Part shown: positions 1-5,153 of the stretch, piece after piece
Layout of the letters: each line of letters starts with the position of its first letter
How positions within the stretch are numbered: the first letter of the stretch is position 1
Notes under the pieces: generated by a model
The model's input: only the letters and a program-made list of their open reading frames with translations
Database searches by the model: none
What the model was told of the DNA's origin: nothing
Program-made: the position numbers and the translations under genes
NCBI GenBank assembly: GCA_964468405.1
Contig: CAYXTC010000033.1
Location: forward strand, 1 to 5,153
Direction of reading: 5' to 3'
Origin: CAYXTC01 sp964468405
Lineage (GTDB): Bacteria; Patescibacteriota; Minisyncoccia; Minisyncoccales; GWA2-38-27
DNA: 5,153 nucleotides

Positions 1-560
1 AAATCAGATATAAGGCAATTAAATTGATATATGATTTTTCTAAACCATCCTAAATGCCGAATAGACGGAGGGATGTACAATGGGATATCATAACGAGGAC
101 ATTCAATAAGTAGATATCCGTTACAACTTAATCGGGATAATACAGTTTCTAAAAAAAGTCTTGGCCTAACCACATGCTCAAGAACATATGTACAAAATAT
201 GATATCCCAATTTTTTACAATTAATCCAATATCGCCAATAATCACCTCATCACTATGTTTTGACAAATAGTCCTGGTTTCTTCCAGTAATATCCTGAGAC
301 GCCAGCCAAATCCCTTCAGTGCCCTTTATATAATTCCCGAATCCAGACCTGCCTGCCCCTAATTCCAAAATCCTACATTCTCCTTTTTCACCAATGATCG
401 TATTAGCAATATTCAGAATTCGAGTCCATATTGTCATATGGGAAGATGCCTCTTCAAATGCGGAGTAGTTTAGACAAGTATCGTAAAATTCCTTTAACTT
501 AAGCTCAAGAGCATTAAGCTCTTCATTCTGATCTTCTTTTAACAAAGGTACGAGCGCCAT
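1..560 (-). CDS. Class I SAM-dependent methyltransferase, C-terminus cut by window edge
   Basis: The frame runs from ATG at 560-558 to the left edge without a stop, giving 186 complete codons. An in-frame TAG at 572-570, 9 nt upstream of the ATG, rules out a longer N-terminus. The protein carries a class I methyltransferase fold signature. Motif I, LELGAGRSGFG, is at about residues 65-75 and binds S-adenosylmethionine. An acidic D90 lies near the end of the second strand. The block DIIFCTYVLEH at 119-129, followed by NGYLLIECP at 147-155, is typical of the Methyltransf_11/23 type. In a glycosyltransferase cluster such proteins usually methylate a sugar or cap a glycan chain; the substrate cannot be read here. 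The gene begins 38 nt after the preceding GT4 stop, so it is probably co-transcribed. Only a weak purine run (GAGA) precedes the ATG. G+C is about 36% by hand count, lower than in most neighbours, which suggests a different origin. The fold is confident, the acceptor unknown. Confidence 0.85.
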   Translation of the reverse strand, partial: MALVPLLKEDQNEELNALELKLKEFYDTCLNYSAFEEASSHMTIWTRILNIANTIIGEKGECRILELGAGRSGFGNYIKGTEGIWLASQDITGRNQDYLSKHSDEVIIGDIGLIVKNWDIIFCTYVLEHVVRPRLFLETVLSRLSCNGYLLIECPRYDIPLYIPPSIRHLGWFRKIIYQFNCLISD

Positions 561-598
561 AAGAATTCTCTAAAGCTACCCTGTTCAATAATCCAAAT

Positions 599-1744
599 TC
601 AATGACAATATACACAATCTGGTTTATTACCACCTTTAAGAAGCCATCGATAAACACCGAGCATCTGCTTTCCAATATTAGGCCATGTAAAATCCCGTTG
701 CATCCATGCACGGCCTCGTTGCCCCATCTCGTCCAGTTCATCTTTCTTTTTTCTCATTGCATTTTTCATAGCAATAACCAAAGGTTCGACACCTACGTCT
801 ATCCAATAACCACAGCCATATATCTCAATCCCCTTCCAAGGAGCCCCTTTTGTTGTAATAACAGGAATACCATGCCCTAATGCTTCGGCAACTACGATAC
901 CGAAATTTTCGGAGCGTGTGGGCAGGACAAAAAGATCAGCATTGAGAAAGGCTTGTGTCTTATCTACACCGTAAACGGGTCCAGTAAAACGAACACGCTT
1001 GACTCCAAGGCGCTTCGCCAAAGTCTTCATTCTCCCGGCATGCCCACGATCATCAACTCCGGTTATGTGGAGTTCCCATTCGGTATAATCATTCTGTACA
1101 ACAGACCAGGCTTGAAGAAGGTTATCAACACACTTTATAGGCGTTATCCGGCTTATAAACAACAATCTACGCATCTGCCGAGGAGACTTTTCCCTTAGTT
1201 TATTTTTTGATATGTCGGGAATGGTAACTCCGTTCGGGATTACTGCAATGGGTGATTTAAAACCCACATTTCTGATAGCTCTGTATTCTTCGAAACTCGT
1301 CGCATGAAAGCAAGCCGCATCTTTGAGCATACGATGTTGTTTTAGAAACCAAATGATAGTCTTCTTCAATCTAGCTTTCTTCCATGCATTCGGATTCATA
1401 GTTCCACGAGGGCTGATAATTAGCTTGCAATTTGCATCACGCGCCGCTTGCCCAGCGTAAATATTTGCCATGTTCCATAGGCCGTGATTATGCACGATGT
1501 CGAAGTGACTAACCGTTTCTTTCAGGGCCCTTTTCATTCGTGGGGAGATATCAAGTCTGGGAGGCCATTTCCAACAACCGTGTGATCGAAATGGATATGA
1601 AGCACTTAGTGGTCTCTTTCCCGAATTCACGTGGAGTTCTAAGTCCACACCCAAGTCATATAGTGTTTCACAAAGAGTTGGTACGGAATAAGATGTGCCA
1701 CTAGCTTGTTCAAGAATTCCTGGAACTATCTGAATTACTTTCAT
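599..1744 (-). CDS. GT4 family glycosyltransferase (complete, 381 aa)
   Basis: This is a retaining GT-B glycosyltransferase that should transfer a sugar from a nucleotide-sugar donor to a growing lipid-linked oligosaccharide in the cytoplasm. The N-terminal acceptor domain has the motifs SGTSYSVPTL (15-24), HNHGLW (85-90) and SPRGTMNPNAWKK (111-123). The C-terminal Glycos_transf_1 domain starts near LLFISRITP (194-202) and has the EX7E donor-site motif at E279 and E287 in ENFGIVVAEAL. A turn that is usually K-G after SRIxPxK reads K-C here (C205). Length is normal for the family. An in-frame TTG lies directly before the ATG at 1744-1742; I prefer the ATG, which gives the usual start MKVIQIVPG. 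The ribosome-binding site is weak, at best a GAAGTAAG-like run about 9 nt upstream. The gene follows a 270-nt gap and precedes the methyltransferase by 38 nt. The family is secure; the donor sugar and linkage are not readable. Confidence 0.92.
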   Translation of the reverse strand: MKVIQIVPGILEQASGTSYSVPTLCETLYDLGVDLELHVNSGKRPLSASYPFRSHGCWKWPPRLDISPRMKRALKETVSHFDIVHNHGLWNMANIYAGQAARDANCKLIISPRGTMNPNAWKKARLKKTIIWFLKQHRMLKDAACFHATSFEEYRAIRNVGFKSPIAVIPNGVTIPDISKNKLREKSPRQMRRLLFISRITPIKCVDNLLQAWSVVQNDYTEWELHITGVDDRGHAGRMKTLAKRLGVKRVRFTGPVYGVDKTQAFLNADLFVLPTRSENFGIVVAEALGHGIPVITTKGAPWKGIEIYGCGYWIDVGVEPLVIAMKNAMRKKKDELDEMGQRGRAWMQRDFTWPNIGKQMLGVYRWLLKGGNKPDCVYCH

Positions 1745-1823
1745 CAAAAAAACTTACTTCTACAATGGGGCGAATCCAATCATTGTCAAAGGAGAAAGAT
1801 ATGCTCGGGAAATTTCCGTTCGA

Positions 1824-1853
1824 AGTATAGAAAGAGAAATGTAACTCTTTGAA
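1824..1853 (-). promoter_or_regulatory. Possible sigma-70-type promoter upstream of the second GT4 gene
   Basis: Reading the minus strand, TTCAAA (1853-1848, 4 of 6 matches to the -35 consensus) and TATACT (1829-1824, 5 of 6 to the -10) are separated by 18 nt. The -10 lies about 80 nt before the GT4 ATG at 1744. It could give an internal start for the GT4 gene and methyltransferase after the long gap. Matches of this quality arise often by chance in AT-rich DNA, so this is only a candidate. Confidence 0.2.
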
Positions 1854-1976
1854 TCACAGTTTGATCAGGTTTACCTTTCTACGATATGGACCGATGTCAC
1901 ATACTATAAGAGAACCCACAGGATCCAAAGGTCGTCCATTCTCATTCCGCATGTAACTACCAACTTTAAAATGTGT
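1854..1976 (-). other. Unrecognised short reading frame, possible gene remnant
   Basis: On the minus strand a frame opens after TAG TAA (stops ending at 1977) and reads to TGA at 1856-1854. From an internal ATG at 1952-1950 it would encode 32 residues, including GRPLDPVGSLIVCDIGPYRR. After the TGA the same frame stays open to a stop just inside the next GT4 gene, giving protein-like sequence such as SNGNFPSISFSFDNDWIRP. I do not recognise the family. No convincing ribosome-binding site precedes the ATG. The balanced composition suggests a decayed coding sequence rather than random spacer, but the frame is short and could be chance. Low confidence. Confidence 0.25.
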
Positions 1977-2014
1977 TTACTAATAAGGAGCATGTATCGA
2001 TAATCGTAGATTCC

Positions 2015-3073
2015 TTAATGACATAACTCGGCAACTCGATCGGCCCAATATTCAGAAGCAAAAGGTTTAGCGAATTCTTGGGAACATGCTCCCATTGATG
2101 GGAGTTCTGAGTAGTTTTCGTGCATCCAAACCAAAGCGTTAACTAAAGATCTCACGTTCTCGGAAGCAACCACTACGCCATTGTAGAGGGAACGAACTAC
2201 TTCTACAGAAGCACCGCATTCTTCCGTACAAATTATTGGCAAACCGGCAGCGCAAGCTTCAACAAGCGCAACGCCCCAAGCATCAAAACGGCTTGGTAAT
2301 ACAAAAACGCCAGAACGTAACATTACGTCAGGCAAATCAGCAGATTGAATAAATCCAAGATCCACCACTCCTTTTGCTTTACGTAGATCATTCGACATAG
2401 GGCCTTTGCCGCAACAATATAAAGGCCACGGATCGGTCACTATTTCCCTGTAATGCCGATAGGCTTGCAACAAAAAACCCAAGCCCTTCCGACTAATGTA
2501 TTGGCCTACGAACAAAAACCTCTTGGGCCAGCTTTCTGGCAGCTGTATGCGGTCCTGTAATAATGGGCTGAAGGAATCGTAATCCAAACCATATGCTCCA
2601 CGACAAATCTTATGCCTTTCAAATCCAAGGAAACGCGCCATCTGCCAACTTCGTTCTCCCGGCACGAACGCATAATCGAAGGCTTTAACATATGAACGCA
2701 ACCAATACTTCCCAATGAATTGACGCAAATTTAATTTCAGGTTCGTATCCATACTCAAGATGCGAAGAACAGATTTGAAGTCTGAATGAAGAGCTAGTTT
2801 TCTATATGGTTTATGAAACCAGCCGGATATAATAAGAACATCAGGAGACTGTTCGCTTACGATTCGATGAAGGCCTTTCGGATCGTCGCGCGTACGTAGA
2901 TCAAGAAGACGATGCTGCAAACCGTTCATTATACCGGCGTCAAATACAGCATTACTTTTTGAATCAGGTTTGAAAGCCAATATGAATAGATTAACATTCT
3001 TTCTGCCGGACAACTTTCGCCAGCAGGATGCCATATAACCCGATATATTCGACCAGCAAATTACAACATTCAT
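2015..3073 (-). CDS. GT4 family glycosyltransferase (complete, 352 aa)
   Basis: This is a GT-B fold glycosyltransferase, predicted to act at the cytoplasmic membrane face in repeat-unit assembly. The N-terminal half has a Rossmann-like start, MNVVICWSNISGYM, and the strand PDVLIISGW (77-85). The C-terminal Glycos_transf_1 domain begins at KRFLFVGQYISRKGLGFLL (184-202). It continues with LYCCGKGP (218-225) and DLGFI (238-242), and has the donor-site block LPSRFDAWGVALVEA (259-273). In the EX7E motif the first acid is Asp264 and the second is Glu272; SRFDxWG forms are common in GT4 proteins, so activity is expected. The ATG at 3073-3071 touches the TAA of the upstream membrane ORF with zero spacing, and no clear Shine-Dalgarno sequence is visible. 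Translation therefore probably depends on coupling to the ORF before it. The 352-residue length is ordinary for the family. Donor and linkage are unknown. Confidence 0.92.
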   Translation of the reverse strand: MNVVICWSNISGYMASCWRKLSGRKNVNLFILAFKPDSKSNAVFDAGIMNGLQHRLLDLRTRDDPKGLHRIVSEQSPDVLIISGWFHKPYRKLALHSDFKSVLRILSMDTNLKLNLRQFIGKYWLRSYVKAFDYAFVPGERSWQMARFLGFERHKICRGAYGLDYDSFSPLLQDRIQLPESWPKRFLFVGQYISRKGLGFLLQAYRHYREIVTDPWPLYCCGKGPMSNDLRKAKGVVDLGFIQSADLPDVMLRSGVFVLPSRFDAWGVALVEACAAGLPIICTEECGASVEVVRSLYNGVVVASENVRSLVNALVWMHENYSELPSMGACSQEFAKPFASEYWADRVAELCH

Positions 3074-3349
3074 TTATACTGTGTATTCAGGATCTGACGA
3101 TTTATAACGTACTTTTGAGATCATGCTCCCCGCAATGCAAATACCCAAGGTTGCCCAGAATTGATATCTGATATAACTGCGAGCTAAGCAACATAGAAAT
3201 GCAATAAAAGTAAATAGAACAATTACATTCGTTAACATTGTATCTTCAATCAAACAATTAAAATCTATGCTTTTTCTACTTATACCAATTTGCCGCCAAG
3301 CGCTAATGAACAACAAAACCAATCCCACAATACCCAACTCTGAAGTCAA
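3074..3349 (-). pseudogene. C-terminal remnant of an O-antigen polymerase/ligase-like (Wzy/WaaL) membrane protein
   Basis: The ORF gives at most 91 residues from TTG at 3349-3347, with about three hydrophobic segments near residues 4-17, 38-56 and 64-77. The opening SELGIVGLVLLF matches the conserved block near the C-terminus of O-antigen ligase/polymerase proteins (Wzy_C type). The later RYQFWATLG resembles their last membrane segment. Complete members have about 350-450 residues and some ten or more membrane segments, so most of the protein is missing. The frame stays open upstream inside the CgeB-like gene, but apart from LRL just before the TTG that sequence is not membrane-like. G+C falls from about 56% (3361-3480) to about 34% (3121-3300) at this point. 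I infer that a deletion or recombination removed the front of a polymerase gene. The start overlaps the upstream stop by 4 nt and no Shine-Dalgarno is seen. Alternatively it is a genuine small membrane protein, which I think less likely. Confidence 0.6.
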
Positions 3350-4416
3350 TCTGAGGCAACCGCTCTTGGCGACAAATAGGGTGCCGATCTTACTTCTACA
3401 CCCTCGGCCATGGACAGGATTTGTCGGGCCCTACTGATGTTATCGTGGCGATCCCGCAGCACCCTGTTTCTTCCTGCAAGAGCGATGTTCTTCCGCTCCG
3501 AATGATGTTGAAGGTAATATTGTATTTTTCTTAGTAGGTTTTTTTTATTCGTGTAAAAAACCGCCTCCACGTCCTCCTCAAATAAGTTTCTCAGAAAAGC
3601 GTTGTCAGGCACCATCATCAATGTGCCGCAGGCCGGTATCTCGAAACAGCGTCGCGTATAGACGTCCTTATTTAACTGTGACAAAAACACTATGGCAATC
3701 TTTGAGCCTGAGATGGCCTCGGCGTATTCTTTCCCACCAAGCCTTCGTATATCCTGCTTACGAATCGGCGAAAAAGCTGATAGCCTGTTCCAGTTTGTTC
3801 CATAGACTCTCACTGAAATCCCGTTAGCGAGAAGGTATTCTAAAATGTCAGCCCTATTATCGCGTTCATAATGACCGACAAAAACAACATCGTGGCAAAG
3901 CTGCTCCGGTACTGCCTCGCGCGGACGGTGGAGGCCTTCAACATAATACGACAAAAACAGTTTGGGATTAGCGATACCCACCTTCTTCGCATGTTCGACA
4001 TTCGATGGCCTGTAGAACAAGTTGATATGGCATGATCTTATTGATTTTAAGTAGTGCCTCCACAAACTCCATTTTCCCCAGGCAAACGGATTGTCGTTTT
4101 TGTAACTTACCAGGATGGTCTTGCTTTGGCTTTTTATTCTTTCGAGTGTCCCTTGCCAAATGAATAGGTTTTTGTGTAGCACAATTATATCGGGTTGAAA
4201 CTCTTGGCATTGTTTTATAAGCCCCTTATTCAGTCGCAAGACATCCGGTCCCCAAAGCAATTTGGATTGCACATAGTTGTAATAGTTACTAGGCCTGATA
4301 TAGTCCTTCCAAGCAACGGGGACGACTTCACATCCACAAGCCCGGAAGCCATCGCTCAAAGCTTCTTCGTATATTTCCAACTGCCATCTGCCAACCAACA
4401 AAATGCGCCGACTCAT
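3346..4416 (-). CDS. CgeB-like glycosyltransferase (complete, 356 aa)
   Basis: This protein belongs to the CgeB-like GT-B group (Glyco_trans_1_2 C-terminal domain), found in spore-coat, capsule and O-antigen loci. The N-terminal half starts with RRILLVGR and has the strand PDIIVLHKNLFIW (75-87). SYKNDNPFAW (104-113) resembles the conserved D-x-P region of the family. The C-terminal domain begins at HDVVFVGHYERDNR (175-188). It contains RVYGTNW (203-209) and the family hallmark TRRCFEIPACGTLMM (254-268), where E259 is expected to contact the donor nucleotide-sugar. The ATG at 4416-4414 is preceded by AAGGAG with 5-nt spacing, the best ribosome-binding site in the window. The stop TGA overlaps the TTG of the membrane remnant. 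The last residues, after about 340, lie where G+C changes, so the C-terminus may have been altered by the same event that truncated the polymerase. Donor and acceptor are unknown. Confidence 0.88.
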   Translation of the reverse strand: MSRRILLVGRWQLEIYEEALSDGFRACGCEVVPVAWKDYIRPSNYYNYVQSKLLWGPDVLRLNKGLIKQCQEFQPDIIVLHKNLFIWQGTLERIKSQSKTILVSYKNDNPFAWGKWSLWRHYLKSIRSCHINLFYRPSNVEHAKKVGIANPKLFLSYYVEGLHRPREAVPEQLCHDVVFVGHYERDNRADILEYLLANGISVRVYGTNWNRLSAFSPIRKQDIRRLGGKEYAEAISGSKIAIVFLSQLNKDVYTRRCFEIPACGTLMMVPDNAFLRNLFEEDVEAVFYTNKKNLLRKIQYYLQHHSERKNIALAGRNRVLRDRHDNISRARQILSMAEGVEVRSAPYLSPRAVASD

Positions 4417-4421
4417 CGCGG

Positions 4422-4427
4422 CTCCTT
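4422..4427 (-). promoter_or_regulatory. Shine-Dalgarno site of the CgeB-like gene
   Basis: On the minus strand AAGGAG lies 5 nt before the ATG at 4416. It is close to consensus and fixes the start of the CgeB-like gene. The other genes with visible starts have weak or no such sites, so this gene may set translation for the coupled group 4416-2015. Confidence 0.75.
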
Positions 4428-4515
4428 ACAACGATGCGTTATATGCGATATGCTCTATAAGAAAAGAACATGAGTGCAGTCCTCTTCCATGCTTTGCCGT
4501 ACTTAAACGGTATGC

Positions 4516-5153
4516 TCATACCAGTATCCACTCTTGTGGGATCAGACCTTTAAAGCCCCATGAAGGAGTTCCTGACTGTACAAGTCCCGGTCCGACAATG
4601 GTTTTTCGGGCATATCGTGCCAGCCACGCGCCCCACCAGCTAAACGTGCTATTTGCGATAACGAAGTGTTTGCACTGAGCCATAAGCCAAAGATCAGCAA
4701 AAGCATTTTCATTACCTCGGTTATGATTAACGCTGGTCATCATGGATCCCGGCAGGTCCAGCAAACTCTCAGTTGGTCCCCTACCGTCAGAAAACACAAA
4801 GAAGTGCGGGTCTGTTACTCTATTCGTGATTAGCCTAATTGCTCGCATATAGTATTCTTTATCGAGATTGTGCGCGGCACTTTGCGAATTCGGACTTTCG
4901 AACCATCTGGCATGAACAGCTATTGCATTACAGCTTTGTATCCTCTTCGCCGTCTCCTTGTTTTTTTCGTCCTCAGGCGGGATGATGGTAAGATCTTTTC
5001 TAATCACATCTGCCACATCCTTGAAATAGCCTTCGCTCTGCCACAGGCCATCAAGGTACACTTTTCCTTTCACTTTGTATTCAAGCAGCCTCGGATCGAA
5101 ATCGATTCCTTCCTGCTCGACGTATCGTCGTAAATGAAAAGGTTGCCGTCGCG
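4516..5153 (-). CDS. GT11 family (alpha-1,2-fucosyltransferase-like) glycosyltransferase, N-terminus cut by window edge
   Basis: The frame is open from the right edge to TGA at 4518-4516, with 211 residues visible. The real start lies outside; an in-frame GTG at 5073-5071 is an internal valine, because the 26 residues before it (ending FDPRLLEYK) fit the family. GT11 signatures follow. They are KVYLDGLWQSEGYF at visible residues 30-43, LDKEYYMRAI at 96-105, FVFSDG at 118-123, VNHN at 141-144, and NSTFSWWGAWL at 167-177, the strongest hallmark. GT11 enzymes transfer L-fucose from GDP-fucose in alpha-1,2 linkage, often onto galactose. The usual H-x-R-R-G-D-Y donor motif reads HARWFESP here (residues 80-87): the His and first Arg are kept, the rest changed. 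Donor or acceptor could therefore differ from classic members. The C-terminal end looks complete, and full-length proteins have about 280-300 residues. It lies 99 nt upstream of the CgeB-like gene. Confidence 0.85.
   Translation of the reverse strand, partial: RRQPFHLRRYVEQEGIDFDPRLLEYKVKGKVYLDGLWQSEGYFKDVADVIRKDLTIIPPEDEKNKETAKRIQSCNAIAVHARWFESPNSQSAAHNLDKEYYMRAIRLITNRVTDPHFFVFSDGRGPTESLLDLPGSMMTSVNHNRGNENAFADLWLMAQCKHFVIANSTFSWWGAWLARYARKTIVGPGLVQSGTPSWGFKGLIPQEWILV

Larger units (their letters stand above)
1745..2014. other. 270-nt gap between the two GT4 genes
   Basis: This is the longest non-coding stretch in the window, in a cluster where other genes overlap, abut or sit within 100 nt of each other. 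It has no tRNA-like structure, no strong hairpin followed by a T run, and no insertion-sequence ends. It does contain a possible weak minus-strand promoter (1824-1853) and a minus-strand reading frame with protein-like sequence broken by one stop (annotated separately). It may be a remnant of a lost gene or simply a spacer. Confidence 0.6.

Noticed and set aside
602..1198. Plus-strand open frames at 602-880 and 953-1198.
   Set aside because: They lie antisense to the well-supported GT4 gene, their translations show no domain, and they lack convincing ribosome-binding sites.
1761..1789. A perfect minus-strand TTGACA (1789-1784) as a -35 element before the GT4 gene.
   Set aside because: At 17 or 18 nt spacing the -10 positions read ATTGTA or TTGTAG, with only one or two consensus matches.
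1808..1817. Palindrome GGAAATTTCC in the gap, as a possible operator.
   Set aside because: It is only 10 bp, the flanks do not extend the symmetry, and there is no second copy or nearby regulator gene.
2506..2715. Minus-strand frame of 69 codons inside the GT4 gene at 2015-3073.
   Set aside because: It is fully contained in another frame of a clear glycosyltransferase and has no recognisable features.
1753..3400. A 12-nt direct repeat, CTTACTTCTACA, at 1753-1764 and 3389-3400; one copy precedes a GT4 start and the other lies near the polymerase junction.
   Set aside because: In about 5.1 kb there are about 13 million position pairs against 16.8 million possible 12-mers, so roughly one such match is expected by chance.
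3968..4210. Minus-strand frame of 80 codons inside the CgeB-like gene.
   Set aside because: It is an overlapping frame of a confident gene, rich in Lys/Arg by frame effect, with no supporting start signal.
4195..5133. Plus-strand open frames at 4195-4473, 4403-4678 and 4870-5133.
   Set aside because: They are mostly antisense to the CgeB-like and GT11 genes, overlap one another, and resemble no family I know.

Overview
The window is a stretch of a bacterial surface-polysaccharide biosynthesis locus (O-antigen, capsule or exopolysaccharide type). Every supported gene lies on the minus strand, so transcription runs from the right edge to the left edge. The sequence does not identify the species. 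A Wzy/WaaL-like membrane fragment among glycosyltransferases suggests a Gram-negative O-antigen or capsule locus, but that is inference.

In transcription order: (1) 5153-4516, a GT11 family (alpha-1,2-fucosyltransferase-like) gene whose N-terminal end is cut off by the right edge. (2) 4416-3346, a complete CgeB-like glycosyltransferase with a good Shine-Dalgarno sequence. (3) 3349-3074, a short membrane ORF that looks like only the C-terminal end of an O-antigen polymerase/ligase; it overlaps gene 2 by 4 nt and is probably a truncated remnant. (4) 3073-2015, a complete GT4 glycosyltransferase whose ATG directly abuts the stop codon of the remnant. (5) A 270-nt gap with a possible weak promoter and an unrecognised short reading frame. 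(6) 1744-599, a second complete GT4 glycosyltransferase. (7) 560-1, an AT-rich class I SAM-dependent methyltransferase whose C-terminus is cut off by the left edge.

Together these enzymes would add sugars, possibly including fucose, one after another to a lipid-linked repeat unit at the cytoplasmic face of the membrane, with a methyl decoration. Base composition is mosaic. Hand counts give about 48% G+C in part of the GT11 gene, 56% at the end of the CgeB-like gene, 34% in the polymerase fragment and 36% in the methyltransferase. This fits a locus assembled by recombination and transfer. I found no RNA gene, CRISPR array, insertion sequence or clearly new system. The most informative points are the truncated polymerase at a sharp composition step, the unexplained frame in the 1745-2014 gap, and the altered donor-site motif in the GT11 protein.
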